Counted from the stretch's first letter, positions 1-10,656 are shown. The stretch is DNA of 64,000 bases from an uncultured Neptuniibacter sp. (GCF_947498015.1 NZ_CANMIR010000016.1:1-64000), one strand, 5' to 3'. A program made the numbers and translations. The notes: generated by a model from the sequence alone, not told the origin.

Positions 1-100
1 GGACGGCGAATTCTACAGAGATCTCAGACACCGTCAACACCTAACTTTAAAAAATTCCAAAAAAACTCAAAAAAAGCTAAAAACACCCTCAAACTGTTCA
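1..100 (-). promoter_or_regulatory. rRNA-type P1 promoter with UP element, reading leftward
   Basis: On the minus strand there is a -35 box TTGACG (32-37) and a -10 box TAGAAT (10-15) separated by 16 bp, followed by the GC-rich discriminator TCGCCGTCC. Upstream (about 42-90) lie repeated T/A tracts like an UP element. A 16-bp spacer, GC-rich discriminator and A/T UP element are the known hallmarks of rrn P1 promoters, and an rRNA operon beside tyrS is common in pseudomonads. The rRNA genes themselves are outside the window, so the target is inferred. Confidence 0.7.
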
Positions 101-140
101 CTCCGCAACCAGCGCTATTTAATCCCTATACAGCAGACAT

Positions 141-178
141 AAAAAAAGGGTGATTACTGACGTAATCACCCTTTTTTT
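141..178. terminator. Bidirectional terminator after tyrS
   Basis: A perfect 10-bp stem (148-157 with 162-171, GGGTGATTAC/GTAATCACCC) with a TGAC loop is flanked by seven A on the left and seven T on the right, so it can terminate in both directions. It closes the leftward tyrS transcript and insulates it from the rRNA-type promoter just beyond. Confidence 0.9.
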
Positions 179-195
179 ATCTCTACCTGAAGCCA

Positions 196-1494
196 CTAAC
201 CTAATGTAAAAAGATGATGTTTCTTTTTACCCAGCTTCACGAGGAAGTATTTGCCGTATAGTGCTTTCTCAACAGCAAAGACCTGTGGAGCATTCATATT
301 ATCTTCTACTCCATGTGCCTGACCGTTAACAATCACTGCATTACGTTGCAGGGCATCTTTAACCTGTTTACCACCTGGCGCCATACCCGCCTCAGATAAC
401 AGTGTTGTTAGCGGCGTTTCACTCAGCTCACCAGTCTTTAATGCAGATGAAGGTAATCCATCCTGTGCGATCTGAGCGTAATCCTGTTCACTTAACTCCG
501 ATGTATCCCCAGAGAAAAGCGCATCAGTAATACGTCGTGCCGCCATAAGACCTGATTCCCCATGAACCAAGCGTGTAACCTCTTCTGCCAAAACTTTCTG
601 TGCTTCAGGACGCCCCTGACGTTCTGCATCTGCTTTTTCCAATGCATCAATCTCAGCAACAGGCAAGAAAGTAAAATATTTCAGAAAACGATACACATCG
701 GCATCTGCGGTCTGCAACCAGAATTGATAGAACGCATACGGTGATGTTTTATTCGCATCCAGCCAGATTGTGCCTGACTCCGTTTTACCGAACTTTGTTC
801 CATCTGATTTCGTAATCAATGGCAGTGTCAGGCCAAACACTTGATTACCATTCATACGGCGTGTCAGTTCTGTGCCGCCCGTAATATTGCCCCACTGATC
901 AGAACCACCAATCTGTAAGGTACAGTTATGAGAAGCATTCAACTGCTGAAAATCATATGACTGCAGGATCATGTATGTAAATTCAGTAAAAGAGATCCCT
1001 TCCCCTTCACGATCGATGCGCTGTTTTACGGACTCTTTAGCAATCATCTGATTTACAGAGAAATGCTTACCCACATCGCGCAAGAAACTCAACACATTGA
1101 CGTTTTGAGTCCAGTCCAGGTTATTCACAACCTCAGCACTTTTCTCACCCGCTTCAAAATCAATAAATGCACTCACCTGTGCTTTAAGCTTTTCGACCCA
1201 TCCTGCTACAGTAGAATCATCGTTAAGTTTTCGTTCCTGCGCTTTAAAACTGGGATCACCGATCAAACCAGTTGCACCGCCAACCAATGCCAGCGGTTTG
1301 TGCCCATATTCCTGAAAACGCTTTAAGGTTAACAGAGGCACCAAACTCCCGATATGAAGGCTATCCGCAGTAGGATCGAATCCGCAATAGAGAGTCACAC
1401 TGCCGTCAGCAAGATGTTTTTCCAGTTCGTCTTCACTGGTCATCTGCGCAACCAGTCCGCGCGCTTTTAAGTCTTGTAACAGTGTTTCGCTCAT
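196..1494 (-). CDS. tyrS: Tyrosyl-tRNA synthetase
   Basis: This class I synthetase attaches tyrosine to tRNA-Tyr in the cytoplasm. The HIGH-type motif reads HIGS at residues 47-50, the KMSKS-type loop reads KFGKT at 234-238, and the C-terminus (about 365-432) looks like an S4 RNA-binding domain. At 432 residues it is close to the E. coli enzyme (424). The Lys-Phe-Gly-Lys-Thr form of the second motif is usual for bacterial TyrRS. It is transcribed alone, divergently from the M23 peptidase gene and towards a strong terminator. No T-box leader is visible. The identification is secure. Confidence 0.97.
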   Translation of the reverse strand: MSETLLQDLKARGLVAQMTSEDELEKHLADGSVTLYCGFDPTADSLHIGSLVPLLTLKRFQEYGHKPLALVGGATGLIGDPSFKAQERKLNDDSTVAGWVEKLKAQVSAFIDFEAGEKSAEVVNNLDWTQNVNVLSFLRDVGKHFSVNQMIAKESVKQRIDREGEGISFTEFTYMILQSYDFQQLNASHNCTLQIGGSDQWGNITGGTELTRRMNGNQVFGLTLPLITKSDGTKFGKTESGTIWLDANKTSPYAFYQFWLQTADADVYRFLKYFTFLPVAEIDALEKADAERQGRPEAQKVLAEEVTRLVHGESGLMAARRITDALFSGDTSELSEQDYAQIAQDGLPSSALKTGELSETPLTTLLSEAGMAPGGKQVKDALQRNAVIVNGQAHGVEDNMNAPQVFAVEKALYGKYFLVKLGKKKHHLFTLG

Positions 1495-1708
1495 CGCTTC
1501 AATATGCTCTTTATCATGGCAGGTTAGTAAAAGACGGCTATTTTAGCGGGAGCACGCTCTGCAAACAAATATGTTCCTGCGTTTATTTATTTGATCCACA
1601 CCAAGCACTGTTCAAGTTTTGTTCAGCCATGCCGACTTTTTTATATAAGAGTGGCATAATGTGACGTTTGTAACCGATAACCCACGACATACATTCAAGG
1701 GGCACAGG

Positions 1709-3085
1709 GTGTTCACACGCTTTTCATCTTTCCGCGGTAATTTTCCGACTGTCCATCTCATTGCAGTCTGCATATCTGTCTTTATTCTTAGCCTTACTCT
1801 GCTCCTACTCCCATCACAGCCAGTCAGTGCAACTAAAGGCAGCCCTGTACTAGAATCCTCAACTACTGTGAATGAGCTTGAAAGCACTCCCGTTGCTGTA
1901 GCCGCTACCAAACCAGCAGCAAACGAAACAACGGCTGATACTCCTACAAGCAGTTCCAACACTCTTTCCGTGTCCTCCGATGAACACTGGGTTGATTATG
2001 TTATTGGTAGCGGTGACAACCTGACCACAATGTTTAAAAAAGCGGGATTAACCGCACGTGATGTTTACCTTGCTGCTAATGCAGGCAGAGAGATCAAAGC
2101 ATTTACACGACTGTTTCCAGGCCAGACACTCTCCTTTCTTATAACAGATGGCGAACTGTATAAACTCCGCCATATACACTCTGCACTCAAAACAACCTGG
2201 CTGCACAAAACAGACAACGGTTTTAAAGTTGAAGAGGTTTTGCGTAAACCGGCTATTAAGCAACAGTTTGCAGAAGGCGTTATTCAGGATTCACTCTTTC
2301 TTGCCGGTGAAGAGGCGGGACTATCGAGCAAAAAGATAATGGAGCTGGCGAGCATCTTTGGCTGGGATGTTGATTTCGTTCTCGATATCAGAAAAAACGA
2401 TAGCTTCAGCCTAATTTATGAAGAGCACTACCTCGATGGAGAAAAGATAGGCGAAGGCCCTATTATCGCCGCTCAATTTATCAACCGTGGACAGAAATAT
2501 ACCGCACTTCGCTATACCAACCCCGAAGGTGATAGTAACTATTTCACACCTGAAGGTTATAGCATGCGCAAAGCATTTCTTCGCTCCCCGGTAGACTTTG
2601 CCCGTATAAGCTCGCGATTCAGCCTTAAACGCAAACATCCTGTACTCAACCGTATCCGTGCCCATAAAGGTGTCGATTACGCAGCCCGTACTGGCACACC
2701 TATTAAAGCAGCAGGTGATGGCAAGATTATTTTCCGAGGCCGCAAAGGCGGATATGGTAATGCTGTCATTGTCCAACACGGCGGAAATATCACCACCCTT
2801 TATGCACATATGAAAAGCTTTAAGCGCAACCAACGTGTAGGCAGCAAAATCAAACAAGGGCAGGTTATTGGTTTCGTTGGGCAATCCGGTTTGGCTAGCG
2901 GCCCACACCTACACTACGAATTCCGTCTTAACGGGGTTCACAAAAACCCTCTGACAGTTAAGCTCCCTCATGCCAAGCCCATTCAGAAACGAGATGCTGA
3001 AGCTTTCAAGGATACCGCCAGCAGCCTACTGGCACAGTTGGAAACCTATCAAGCGACAAAACTCGCAGCGCTAAGTACGCAATAA
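1709..3085 (+). CDS. Membrane-anchored M23 family cell-wall peptidase (OapA/LysM-type)
   Basis: Probable zinc endopeptidase or amidase regulator acting on periplasmic murein. An N-terminal hydrophobic helix (HLIAVCISVFILSLTLLLL) is an anchor or uncleaved signal, followed by a Ser/Thr-rich linker, an OapA/LysM-like segment and a C-terminal M23 domain with the HKGVD and HLHYEF metal-site motifs. The open frame could start at GTG 1661, but GTG 1709 has a good ribosome site (AAGGGG, 1697-1702) at a spacing of 6, so I prefer 1709. The stop shares one base with the anmK start (TAATG), so the two are co-translated. This pairing joins murein cleavage with murein recycling. Confidence 0.85.
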   Translation: MFTRFSSFRGNFPTVHLIAVCISVFILSLTLLLLPSQPVSATKGSPVLESSTTVNELESTPVAVAATKPAANETTADTPTSSSNTLSVSSDEHWVDYVIGSGDNLTTMFKKAGLTARDVYLAANAGREIKAFTRLFPGQTLSFLITDGELYKLRHIHSALKTTWLHKTDNGFKVEEVLRKPAIKQQFAEGVIQDSLFLAGEEAGLSSKKIMELASIFGWDVDFVLDIRKNDSFSLIYEEHYLDGEKIGEGPIIAAQFINRGQKYTALRYTNPEGDSNYFTPEGYSMRKAFLRSPVDFARISSRFSLKRKHPVLNRIRAHKGVDYAARTGTPIKAAGDGKIIFRGRKGGYGNAVIVQHGGNITTLYAHMKSFKRNQRVGSKIKQGQVIGFVGQSGLASGPHLHYEFRLNGVHKNPLTVKLPHAKPIQKRDAEAFKDTASSLLAQLETYQATKLAALSTQ

Positions 3086-4197
3086 TGAGCAAACTGAAAA
3101 ATATTTATATTGGTCTCATGTCAGGCACGAGCCTAGACGGAATTGATATCGTCGCCGCCCGTTTTGAACCCAGCTTTCAATTATTAGCCTCACAGTCAGC
3201 GATTATCCCTGCAGAGCTGAAGAATAAACTACTATCCCTAACCCAGCCAGGTTCCAATGAGATCGATCTGATGGGCATAGCGGATAATGCATTAGGGCAG
3301 CTCTTTGCCGATGCTACAAACCAACTGATAGATGATAACAATATTGATCGCTCGCAGATCAGGGCTATTGGCAGCCACGGACAAACCATCAGGCATCGCC
3401 CGGAATGTGGATTCACCCTGCAGATTGGTAATGCAAATATCATTGCAGAACAGACAAGGATCACGACGGTAGCTGATTTCAGACGCCGAGATATGGCCAC
3501 CGGAGGACAGGGCGCACCACTGGTTCCAGCATTTCATAAGGCTCTACTGCAAAGCTCCGTAGATGATCGAATTCTTTTAAATGTCGGGGGCATGGCCAAT
3601 ATAACCTTTCTCCCATGCAACATCGACCAACCAGTCATGGGATTCGATACAGGACCTGGCAATGTGCTTTCAGATGCCTGGATTATGCATTGCCTGAAAC
3701 AACCTTTCGACCATCATGGAGACTGGGCACGATCAGGCTCACTCAACTCAGCACTGCTTAATGATCTATTATCACTGCCCTACTTTTCAGAAGCACCGCC
3801 TAAAAGCACTGGCAGAGAGCAGTTCAATCTGGATTGGGTCCAGCAAATATTAGCGGGGCACTCCACGCTTTCTGATGCGGATGTACAACGTACATTACTT
3901 GAGCTCACGGCAGAGTCCATATCATCTAATATCCGCCAGTTCGTACCGAGTCAACAGTTCGAGCTTTTTGTCTGCGGAGGTGGAAGCAACAACAGATTCA
4001 TGCTGGAGCGGCTTCGCTTATTGATGCCTCAGATCAAAATATCCACCAGCGATAAGCTTGGTATTGAGGCTGATTGGATGGAAGCAGCTGCATTTGCCTG
4101 GCTAGCAAAACGTTGCTTAGATGGAGAAAGCGGCAACGTCCCGGATGTCACGGGCGCCAGTCATGAGAGAATACTCGGCTCGATACACCCCGCCTAG
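3085..4197 (+). CDS. anmK: Anhydro-N-acetylmuramic acid kinase
   Basis: AnmK opens and phosphorylates 1,6-anhydro-MurNAc to MurNAc-6-phosphate during peptidoglycan recycling in the cytoplasm. The N-terminal ATP-site motif [14 protein letters not shown] lies at residues 11-24, and GFDTGPGN and CGGGSNN motifs follow in the usual order. The length of 370 residues is normal for the family. It follows the M23 peptidase with a 1-base overlap. Its 3' end overlaps the convergent DsrE-like gene by 4 bases, with no room for a terminator between them. Confidence 0.95.
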   Translation: MSKLKNIYIGLMSGTSLDGIDIVAARFEPSFQLLASQSAIIPAELKNKLLSLTQPGSNEIDLMGIADNALGQLFADATNQLIDDNNIDRSQIRAIGSHGQTIRHRPECGFTLQIGNANIIAEQTRITTVADFRRRDMATGGQGAPLVPAFHKALLQSSVDDRILLNVGGMANITFLPCNIDQPVMGFDTGPGNVLSDAWIMHCLKQPFDHHGDWARSGSLNSALLNDLLSLPYFSEAPPKSTGREQFNLDWVQQILAGHSTLSDADVQRTLLELTAESISSNIRQFVPSQQFELFVCGGGSNNRFMLERLRLLMPQIKISTSDKLGIEADWMEAAAFAWLAKRCLDGESGNVPDVTGASHERILGSIHPA

Positions 4198-4646
4198 AAA
4201 TAAAGATAGCCTTCTCGTCGTAATCGAACCTCCTCAGCAGGCCCAAGGGGAACGGTATCTACAAAATCGGGAAGCTCGGAACGCTCAACCCCATTGATTC
4301 TCATCCAGGTTTCACAAATTCGAATATCGATAACATTACTCGCTTCGAGGCGTTCCGCGAGTTTAATCAGATCTTTATACCGTTCCATATTTCTATGTCT
4401 GAACGCATGCGCCTCATCGCCATGCAGCACAAAGACGATCGGATCATAAGTGCTCAGATTTTCAACTTCCTCAGCCAGCATCCCCGCCCGCTTAAACAGC
4501 ATTTCAACCTCGCTGGGGGTATTTTTCTTAATCAGCGCAAGATATCGGGGACTCTGAAGGTCTGGAGAGATAGGAGATTGCTGAGTTTCAGCATAAGCAC
4601 TTAGAGAGAAGCAAAGGAGAAGAAAAGAAAAGAATGTGCGATACAT
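4194..4646 (-). CDS. Exported DsrE/DsrF-like protein of unknown role
   Basis: A 150-residue protein with a clear Sec signal peptide (hydrophobic [15 protein letters not shown], probable cleavage after AYA). The mature part has the alternating beta/alpha look of the DsrE/F-like fold: a hydrophobic strand [11 protein letters not shown], then a helix, then a strand [10 protein letters not shown] with one cysteine. It lies downstream of erpA on the same strand, separated by a strong hairpin. Periplasmic DsrE-like proteins are poorly understood and I assign no reaction. The fold assignment is moderate and the export signal is clear. Confidence 0.65.
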   Translation of the reverse strand: MYRTFFSFLLLCFSLSAYAETQQSPISPDLQSPRYLALIKKNTPSEVEMLFKRAGMLAEEVENLSTYDPIVFVLHGDEAHAFRHRNMERYKDLIKLAERLEASNVIDIRICETWMRINGVERSELPDFVDTVPLGPAEEVRLRREGYLYF

Positions 4647-4700
4647 ACCTTTTTACCTACAAAAGCAATCATTTCACTTATAGCAGAGCTAGAGGTATAT

Positions 4701-4733
4701 GAATAGGTTATAAACACCGTTTACAACCTATTC
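4701..4733 (-). other. Long stem-loop between erpA and the DsrE-like gene
   Basis: A 9-bp stem (GAATAGGTT 4701-4709 with AACCTATTC 4725-4733), one A/C mismatch, then a further 5-bp stem (TAAAC/GTTTA) around an ACC loop. It starts 8 bases past the erpA stop and has no T-run on either strand. It is therefore better read as an mRNA-stabilising or processing hairpin than as a classical terminator. Confidence 0.6.
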
Positions 4734-4741
4734 TCTCCTAC

Positions 4742-5128
4742 TCAGATTGAGAAGGAGGAACCACAACCGCAGGTTGTGGTTGCATTAGGGTTATTAATAA
4801 CAAACTGCGATCCCTGCAGACCTTCTTTAAAGTCTACCTCAGCACCGGCCAGATACTGGAAGCTCATAGGATCAACAACCATCGTCACCCCATCCCTCTC
4901 TACAACAGTATCATCATCTGCTGCACTTTCATCAAAGGTAAAGCCGTAAGAGAAACCGGCACAGCCTCCACCTGTGATAAACACACGTAGTTTCAGGCTG
5001 TCGTTTTCCTCTTCTTCAATCAACGACCTAACTTTTGCAGCTGCAGCTGCGGTAAAAACCATTGCCGCTTCTGCATTTGGATCAACTGTTTCTATCATAG
5101 GGACCATACTCAAATTAACTGAGCGCAA
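4742..5128 (-). CDS. erpA: A-type iron-sulfur cluster insertion protein
   Basis: ErpA carries Fe-S clusters to apo-enzymes such as those of isoprenoid synthesis. The three cluster-ligand cysteines are present, one in GGGCAGF and two in the C-terminal CGCGSSFSI. The core matches ErpA, which is about 114 residues in E. coli. The start is uncertain. TTG at 5128 has the ribosome site AAGG at a spacing of 6 and gives 128 residues, whereas ATG at 5107 or 5098 gives a family-typical length but poor ribosome sites. It follows argC by 32 bases and is probably co-transcribed with it. Confidence 0.95.
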   Translation of the reverse strand: MRSVNLSMVPMIETVDPNAEAAMVFTAAAAAKVRSLIEEEENDSLKLRVFITGGGCAGFSYGFTFDESAADDDTVVERDGVTMVVDPMSFQYLAGAEVDFKEGLQGSQFVINNPNATTTCGCGSSFSI

Positions 5129-5160
5129 TTATCACCTTAACCCAGCAATTCAGTCAAGTA

Positions 5161-6195
5161 TTATGGCATCAAACCAACAACATGAAGACCTGCACTCTCA
5201 TCCAGATCAAACATAATATTCATATTCTGGATCGCCTGACCTGCAGCACCTTTCACCAAGTTATCAATAACCGATAGCACTACGACCGTGTCATCATTTT
5301 GCGGACGATGGATGCTTATACGGCACATATTCGCACCTTTAACACTTCGTGTTTGCGGATGACTGCCTGCTGGCATGACATCAACAAAAGGCTCATCAGC
5401 ATAGCGCTCTTCGAACAGCGCCTGCAGATCATGATCTACCGGGTCTTTCAAAACACCGTAACAGGTCGAATGAATTCCTCGGATCATGGGTGTCAGGTGA
5501 GGAACAAAGGTCAGATGAACCGGTCGCTCAGCAACCAAAGATAATCCCTGTTTGATTTCAGGCAGATGACGATGCCCATGAACACCATAAGCCATCATAC
5601 TTTCGCTGGCCTCGCACATCAGCATACCAACTTTGGCACCACGCCCTGCTCCACTGACACCTGATTTACAATCCGCAATCAGTCGACGGTGATCGATCAG
5701 TTTGTTCTCCAGTAGCGGAAGGTACGCCAACTGTGTTGCGGTTGGGTAACAGCCAGGACAAGCAATTAGCTGCGCACTCTTGATCTGCTCACGGTTCAGT
5801 TCAGGCAATCCATACACAGCCAACTCAGCCATATCCGGCTGAGTATGTTCCATGCCATACCATTCAGACCAGAGTTCCAGATCTTTAATCCGGAAATCAG
5901 CTCCCAGATCAATTACCCGTGTGCCACTATTGACCAACTCTGCAGCCATGTTCATTGCCACACCATGAGGAGTCGCAAAGAACACAACATCACATCCACT
6001 CAAGGTTTTTACGTCAGGCACGGTGAACTTAAGGTCATACAAACCTCGCAGGTTAGGATACATATCAGCTACGCTAATACCTTCCTCTGATCGGGAAGTG
6101 ATCACCTCAACTTTCGCCTGTGGATGATTTGCTAATAATCGAAGTAACTCAACACCGGTGTAACCGGTTCCGCCTACAATACCGACCTTAATCAC
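5161..6195 (-). CDS. argC: N-acetyl-gamma-glutamyl-phosphate reductase
   Basis: ArgC catalyses the NADPH-dependent third step of arginine synthesis, making N-acetylglutamate semialdehyde. The nucleotide-binding [13 protein letters not shown] motif is at residues 8-20, and the catalytic cysteine is Cys149 in ACPGCYPT. The length of 344 residues is typical. It is the first gene of an argC–erpA unit. A TATTAT/TATACG region about 30-45 bases upstream could be its promoter. A weak half ARG box is discussed under rejected items. Confidence 0.97.
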   Translation of the reverse strand: MIKVGIVGGTGYTGVELLRLLANHPQAKVEVITSRSEEGISVADMYPNLRGLYDLKFTVPDVKTLSGCDVVFFATPHGVAMNMAAELVNSGTRVIDLGADFRIKDLELWSEWYGMEHTQPDMAELAVYGLPELNREQIKSAQLIACPGCYPTATQLAYLPLLENKLIDHRRLIADCKSGVSGAGRGAKVGMLMCEASESMMAYGVHGHRHLPEIKQGLSLVAERPVHLTFVPHLTPMIRGIHSTCYGVLKDPVDHDLQALFEERYADEPFVDVMPAGSHPQTRSVKGANMCRISIHRPQNDDTVVVLSVIDNLVKGAAGQAIQNMNIMFDLDESAGLHVVGLMP

Positions 6196-6281
6196 GGGAA
6201 CCTCTCATAAGGGACAAAAAACTGGTAACGTATAATACAGAATCAGCAGCCCATATGACTATTAATAAATAATTCAATACG

Positions 6282-8006
6282 ATGCTCCGAAATACTTTTT
6301 CCATGGAACATTTCCGCCATCGCCTGGCGCACAGCGAAGCATTGCCTCAGATGGTTGTTCTGGGCATTCTCTGCGGGCTCCTGTGTGGAGGTGTGCTGGG
6401 AGCCTTTCGTTTTCTGCTCGAGTACCCACTTTCGCAACTGCTTCCAGGTAACGAAAGTGAAAATTTCGAAGGCCTGTCTCACTGGTTCCATTTTTTCCTG
6501 CCGGTCATTGGCAGTCTGCTACTCATCGCTATTCTTTCACGTGTAACACCGCTCAACCGAAAAGTGGGTGTAACTCACATGATGGAACGAATGGCGTACC
6601 ATCAGAGCAAGCTTCCCCTCGTCAATGCCATCATGCAATTTCTTGTCGCCACCACAGCTTTGATCTTTGGTCATTCTGTCGGTAAAGAGGGCCCGGCTAT
6701 CCACCTGGGAGCAGCCTGTGGCAGCCAACTTGGACAGAGACTGAATCTCCCTAACAATACCCTTCGAATTCTAGCAGGTTGCGGAACAGCCGCCGGCATC
6801 GCTGCCACCTTCAACACCCCACTTGCAGGCGTAGTGTTCGCAATGGAAGTTGTCTTACTGGAATACACGGTGATCGGATTCATGCCAGTGATGGTATCGG
6901 CGGCAACCGGCGCACTTGTCGTACAGTTCATGTTTGGCAGCGAGTTAGTACTTACTGTTCCCTCAATGCATATTGAGTCCTTACGCGAGATACCTTATGT
7001 CGCCTTTCTCGGCGGCATTATCGGTCTACTGGCCGTAATGTTCATCTACCTGATGCGGGAGACGATGAAGTGGTCAGATCATTCAGTTTTGACCTACCGC
7101 TCTAAACTGATCATAGCGGGGTTATTCACCGGTTGTTGCGCCGTTTTTTACCCACAGGTTATGGGGGTCGGCTATGACACTGTTGCTGCCGCCCTGCAGG
7201 GGCAGATAGGCCTTGGACTGCTAATAGGCATACTGATCGCCAAATGCATACTGACCCCGGTGGTGCTCGGCCTGGGGGTTCCGGCAGGTCTTATCGGCCC
7301 GACTTTCTTTATAGGCGCTGTCGCAGGCGGCATGCTTGGCATTTTAGGTGCAGGAGCTGTCGATGAAGATGTCGCCCACTCAGGCTTTTATGCACTTTTA
7401 GGGATGGGCAGCATGATGGGGGCTGTGACTAATGCCCCGATGGCAGCTCTCGTCGCCATACTGGAACTGACCGGCAATCCCAATATTATCTTTCCAGCGA
7501 TGATCTCAATCGTTATCTCAAATCTGATCGCCCGTTACGTTTTTAAAATGCCGTCCATCTTCGTTACGAGCATGCAGCTACAGGGGATGGATTATCGCTA
7601 TCGCCCTCTCACACAAGTGCTCAACAGTTCAGCAGTTCAGAGCCTGATGACCACCCACTTCGTAAAAAGCGATCCGATCATATCGTGCCAAGGTGCCAGC
7701 AATGCCCTGGAGGGTAATCCAGACTGGATTATGATCTCCCATAATGATGAAAATATTCTCCTCTCTCCCGGAGATCTTCACTCTATGGTTCGAGCCTCCA
7801 CGCACCCCCAGCAGGATATCGATATGTTAAAAATGCCTGCACTACGTCTGGATACGAAACCGATCGAAACTAACGCAACACTGCAACAAGCCTTGGATCA
7901 GATGACTGCAGAGGGAGTTGAAGCCCTCTGCGTTGTTGATAACCAGGCGAATGTGATCGGTCTGCTTTACCGCGACCAGATAGAAGCCTACTACCGTCAG
8001 AGTTAA
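6282..8006 (+). CDS. ClC-family chloride channel/transporter with C-terminal CBS region
   Basis: An integral membrane anion channel or Cl-/H+ exchanger of 574 residues. The three signature anion-site regions are visible: a GxSxGxE-like stretch and GKEGPAIHLGA (the gating Glu is retained), and GVPAGLIGPTFFIGA near the middle. About ten membrane segments cover roughly residues 25-430. The remainder is soluble and ends in a CBS-like segment (ALDQMTAEGVEALCVVDNQ). It resembles the ClcB/YfeO-type proteins with CBS domains found in many marine gammaproteobacteria. ThiE starts 3 bases after its stop, so the two are probably co-transcribed. Confidence 0.88.
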   Translation: MLRNTFSMEHFRHRLAHSEALPQMVVLGILCGLLCGGVLGAFRFLLEYPLSQLLPGNESENFEGLSHWFHFFLPVIGSLLLIAILSRVTPLNRKVGVTHMMERMAYHQSKLPLVNAIMQFLVATTALIFGHSVGKEGPAIHLGAACGSQLGQRLNLPNNTLRILAGCGTAAGIAATFNTPLAGVVFAMEVVLLEYTVIGFMPVMVSAATGALVVQFMFGSELVLTVPSMHIESLREIPYVAFLGGIIGLLAVMFIYLMRETMKWSDHSVLTYRSKLIIAGLFTGCCAVFYPQVMGVGYDTVAAALQGQIGLGLLIGILIAKCILTPVVLGLGVPAGLIGPTFFIGAVAGGMLGILGAGAVDEDVAHSGFYALLGMGSMMGAVTNAPMAALVAILELTGNPNIIFPAMISIVISNLIARYVFKMPSIFVTSMQLQGMDYRYRPLTQVLNSSAVQSLMTTHFVKSDPIISCQGASNALEGNPDWIMISHNDENILLSPGDLHSMVRASTHPQQDIDMLKMPALRLDTKPIETNATLQQALDQMTAEGVEALCVVDNQANVIGLLYRDQIEAYYRQS

Positions 8007-8009
8007 TCC

Positions 8010-8639
8010 ATGAAATACAGTCTAACCGGTCTCTATGGGATCACCGATGCTGAGTTAATGCCAGATACTGAAACCCTGCTACGCCGGGTCGAAAGCAGCC
8101 TCAAAGGGGGTGCCCGAGTCATCCAGTACCGGGATAAATCTTCAGACCTTCAAAAACGGGTGCAGCAAGCTTCCGCTCTGAACACACTTTGCCAAACCTA
8201 TAAAGTCCCTCTTCTGATCAATGATGATGCAGGCCTGGCAGCTGGGATTGGTGCAGCAGGTGTCCACCTTGGTCAGAGTGATGGCGCCGTAGCGGAAGCC
8301 AGGGAGATGCTGGGGGAGGATGCGATCATTGGTGTGACCTGCCATGACTCTTTAGCGCTTGCTACAGAAGCATCCCTGGAGGGGGCTGACTATATCGCCT
8401 TTGGGGCTTTTTTCCCGTCAAAAACTAAACCTGACGCTACACCGGCTCCGATTACGCTCATTCAGCAGGCGAAGGCCTCTATTCAGCTTCCAATAGTAGC
8501 GATTGGTGGCATTAGCGTGGATAATGCCGAACAGATTGTGACCGCCGGTGCTGATATGGTGGCCGTTATTCATGCTCTTTACGCCCAGAATGATATCCAG
8601 GCCACCGCAAAGCGTTTCCACCAGCAATTTACTAATTGA
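8010..8639 (+). CDS. thiE: Thiamine-phosphate synthase
   Basis: ThiE condenses HMP-pyrophosphate with the thiazole phosphate to give thiamine phosphate. It is a TIM-barrel protein of 209 residues. Family motifs are visible: IQYRDKS, LLINDDAGLA, GVHLGQSD and the phosphate-binding VAIGGIS. It lies between the ClC gene and hemL, and thiE next to hemL is a recurrent arrangement in related bacteria. No thiamine riboswitch leader is seen, as only 3 bases separate it from the previous gene. Confidence 0.95.
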   Translation: MKYSLTGLYGITDAELMPDTETLLRRVESSLKGGARVIQYRDKSSDLQKRVQQASALNTLCQTYKVPLLINDDAGLAAGIGAAGVHLGQSDGAVAEAREMLGEDAIIGVTCHDSLALATEASLEGADYIAFGAFFPSKTKPDATPAPITLIQQAKASIQLPIVAIGGISVDNAEQIVTAGADMVAVIHALYAQNDIQATAKRFHQQFTN

Positions 8640-8656
8640 TTTAGAGAGATAGAAAG

Positions 8657-9940
8657 ATGTCCCGTTCCGAAGAGCTATTTCAGGCAGCCCAACGACATAT
8701 TCCTGGTGGCGTAAATTCGCCAGTCCGTGCATTTAAAGGTGTTGGAGGAACTCCGGTTTTCTTCAAGCGTGGTGATGGCGCCTATCTCTTCGACGAAGAT
8801 GACAATAAATATATCGATTATGTGGGTTCTTGGGGGCCTATGATCCTGGGGCACTGTAACAGTGACGTTATCGATGCCGTTCGCAGCTCCCTTGATAATG
8901 GACTTGGTTTCGGTGCACCAACCGAAATTGAGATTGAGATGGCAGATAAAGTATGTGAAATCATGCCCTCTCTGGATATGGTTCGCATGGTGAGTTCGGG
9001 TACCGAAGCTACCATGAGCGCTATTCGCCTGGCTCGTGGTTACACTAAACGCGATAAGATCGTAAAGTTTGAAGGTTGCTACCACGGCCATTCAGACTCC
9101 TTACTGGTTAAAGCAGGGTCCGGCATGCTCACCCTTGGCGAGCCGAGTTCACCCGGCGTTCCTACATCACTTGCAGAACACACAATCACACTGACCCATA
9201 ACGATATTGATAGTGTACGCCAAGCCTTTGCCGAGGTAGGGGATCAGATCGCCTGCATTATTGTTGAGCCTGTTGCTGGCAACATGAACTGTATTCCACC
9301 ACTTCCTGGTTTTCTGGAAGGGCTGCGCGAAGTCTGCGATGAATACGGTAGCGTACTGATTTTTGACGAAGTGATGACAGGCTTCCGCGTCGCACTCGGT
9401 GGCGCTCAGTCTGTGTACAACGTTAAACCTGACCTGACCACCCTAGGGAAGGTGATTGGCGGCGGACTACCTGTCGGCGCCTTTGGTGGTAAGAAAGAGA
9501 TTATGGAGCATATCGCACCTTTGGGAGCGGTCTATCAGGCTGGCACCCTGTCTGGAAACCCTCTGGCAATGGCAGCTGGCCTTGCGATGCTCAAAGCGGT
9601 TTCCAAACCCGGCTTCTACGAGCAGCTCAGCGCTAAAGTAGAACTGTTGACCGAAGGCCTTCAGGCCGTTGCCATGTCAAATGGGGTTCCGTTTACCACC
9701 AGCAGAGTCGGCGGTATGTTTGGTCTGTTCTTCACAGAGCAGCAACAGGTCACCAGCTTCTCAGAGACAATGGCATGTGATGCGGACAAGTTCTCTCGTT
9801 TCTTCCACGGCATGCTGGATCAAGGTGTATACCTGGCACCTTCTGCCTTTGAAGCTGGATTTGTTTCTGCGGCTCATACCCAGGAAGATATTGAAGCCAC
9901 TATTGCAGCTGCCGATCAGGTATTTTCAAATCTGAAATGA
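8657..9940 (+). CDS. hemL: Glutamate-1-semialdehyde 2,1-aminomutase
   Basis: HemL is a PLP enzyme converting glutamate-1-semialdehyde to 5-aminolevulinate, the first committed haem precursor. The PLP lysine is Lys265 in [12 protein letters not shown]. The upstream Asp of [10 protein letters not shown] and the substrate-gate region SSGTEATM are present. The length of 427 residues is standard. A good ribosome site (AGAGAT) precedes the ATG. It follows thiE by 17 bases and overlaps the next membrane-protein gene by 4 bases (ATGA). Confidence 0.97.
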   Translation: MSRSEELFQAAQRHIPGGVNSPVRAFKGVGGTPVFFKRGDGAYLFDEDDNKYIDYVGSWGPMILGHCNSDVIDAVRSSLDNGLGFGAPTEIEIEMADKVCEIMPSLDMVRMVSSGTEATMSAIRLARGYTKRDKIVKFEGCYHGHSDSLLVKAGSGMLTLGEPSSPGVPTSLAEHTITLTHNDIDSVRQAFAEVGDQIACIIVEPVAGNMNCIPPLPGFLEGLREVCDEYGSVLIFDEVMTGFRVALGGAQSVYNVKPDLTTLGKVIGGGLPVGAFGGKKEIMEHIAPLGAVYQAGTLSGNPLAMAAGLAMLKAVSKPGFYEQLSAKVELLTEGLQAVAMSNGVPFTTSRVGGMFGLFFTEQQQVTSFSETMACDADKFSRFFHGMLDQGVYLAPSAFEAGFVSAAHTQEDIEATIAAADQVFSNLK

Positions 9941-10539
9941 GTATTATCCTAATCAGCAGTTACCTTTTCCTGTTGGTCTGCGCCCTGTTTCTGGCAGGGC
10001 GTAGCTACAAAGCGGGCGAGGAAAATGATCATACTGCCAGTATGGTTATCAGTCTCTCGGCGGCTTTCATCGCTTGTGCAGCAGCGGGTAATCTACTGCT
10101 GCAACAAACAGATCAGGACATTCAAACCCTGCAGAGAATTCTCGATAATCTCGCTTATTATGCCGCGATACCGCTTATCGCCAGCGCTCTGCTTGATAAC
10201 GCCTGGAAATTCGAATGGTCAAAAGCGGCATGGGGAAGGTGGCTGCTGGTGCTGTTTGCACTATTTGAGCTCTGCCGAAGGAGCGATATTGGTGCACTAT
10301 ACAGCCAGGTAATGGCGGCACTTTCAGTCGCTGTGATCTTGATCAGTGTACTTCGCAGTGACGTTTCATCCTTGCGAATTGCGGGCTGTGCTGCAGCCGC
10401 ATCACTGGCATCAGCCCTATTCATCTACGGTCCCTACTCATTGATAGCTGACTCCATCGATCCGGCAACCTACTCTGTTACGCTAGGAGTGTCACTGGGC
10501 TTACTAAGTCTCGCTTTTACTCCAAAAAAATCACAGTGA
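9937..10539 (+). CDS. Hypothetical membrane protein downstream of hemL
   Basis: A 200-residue hydrophobic protein with about six or seven predicted membrane helices, the first at residues 3-20 ([17 protein letters not shown]). No catalytic or cofactor motif is recognised. It is translationally coupled to hemL through an ATGA overlap. A similar small membrane protein follows hemL in related genomes as far as I recall, but its role is unknown. The coding status is well supported by the overlap, length and composition. Confidence 0.75.
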   Translation: MSIILISSYLFLLVCALFLAGRSYKAGEENDHTASMVISLSAAFIACAAAGNLLLQQTDQDIQTLQRILDNLAYYAAIPLIASALLDNAWKFEWSKAAWGRWLLVLFALFELCRRSDIGALYSQVMAALSVAVILISVLRSDVSSLRIAGCAAAASLASALFIYGPYSLIADSIDPATYSVTLGVSLGLLSLAFTPKKSQ

Positions 10540-10646
10540 TCCAACGCCTCATACCAGTGCAAGCAATGCACCCAAATAAAGCAAAAACCTTTTAAAATCA
10601 ATAAATTGATACAGCTCACTTTTATTGAATTTTAGCGTAACACTAC

Positions 10647-10656
10647 CCCTTAAGGG
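10647..10656. promoter_or_regulatory. Perfect 10-bp palindrome upstream of the CBS gene
   Basis: CCCTTAAGGG is a self-complementary site in the 184-base gap after the hemL-linked gene. It could be half of an operator or simply chance. No recognised regulator matches it. Confidence 0.25.

Noticed and set aside
6254..6275. ARG box before argC
   Set aside because: Only one half (ATTCA) matches; the other half agrees at about 2 of 5 bases.
8007..8009. Thiamine riboswitch for thiE
   Set aside because: Only 3 bases separate thiE from the preceding gene and no THI-box-like fold is visible upstream.
10597..10610. ATCAA-TAAA-TTGAT upstream of the CBS gene as an FNR box
   Set aside because: The half-sites face outward, the reverse of TTGAT-N4-ATCAA, so it is not an FNR/Dnr site as it stands.
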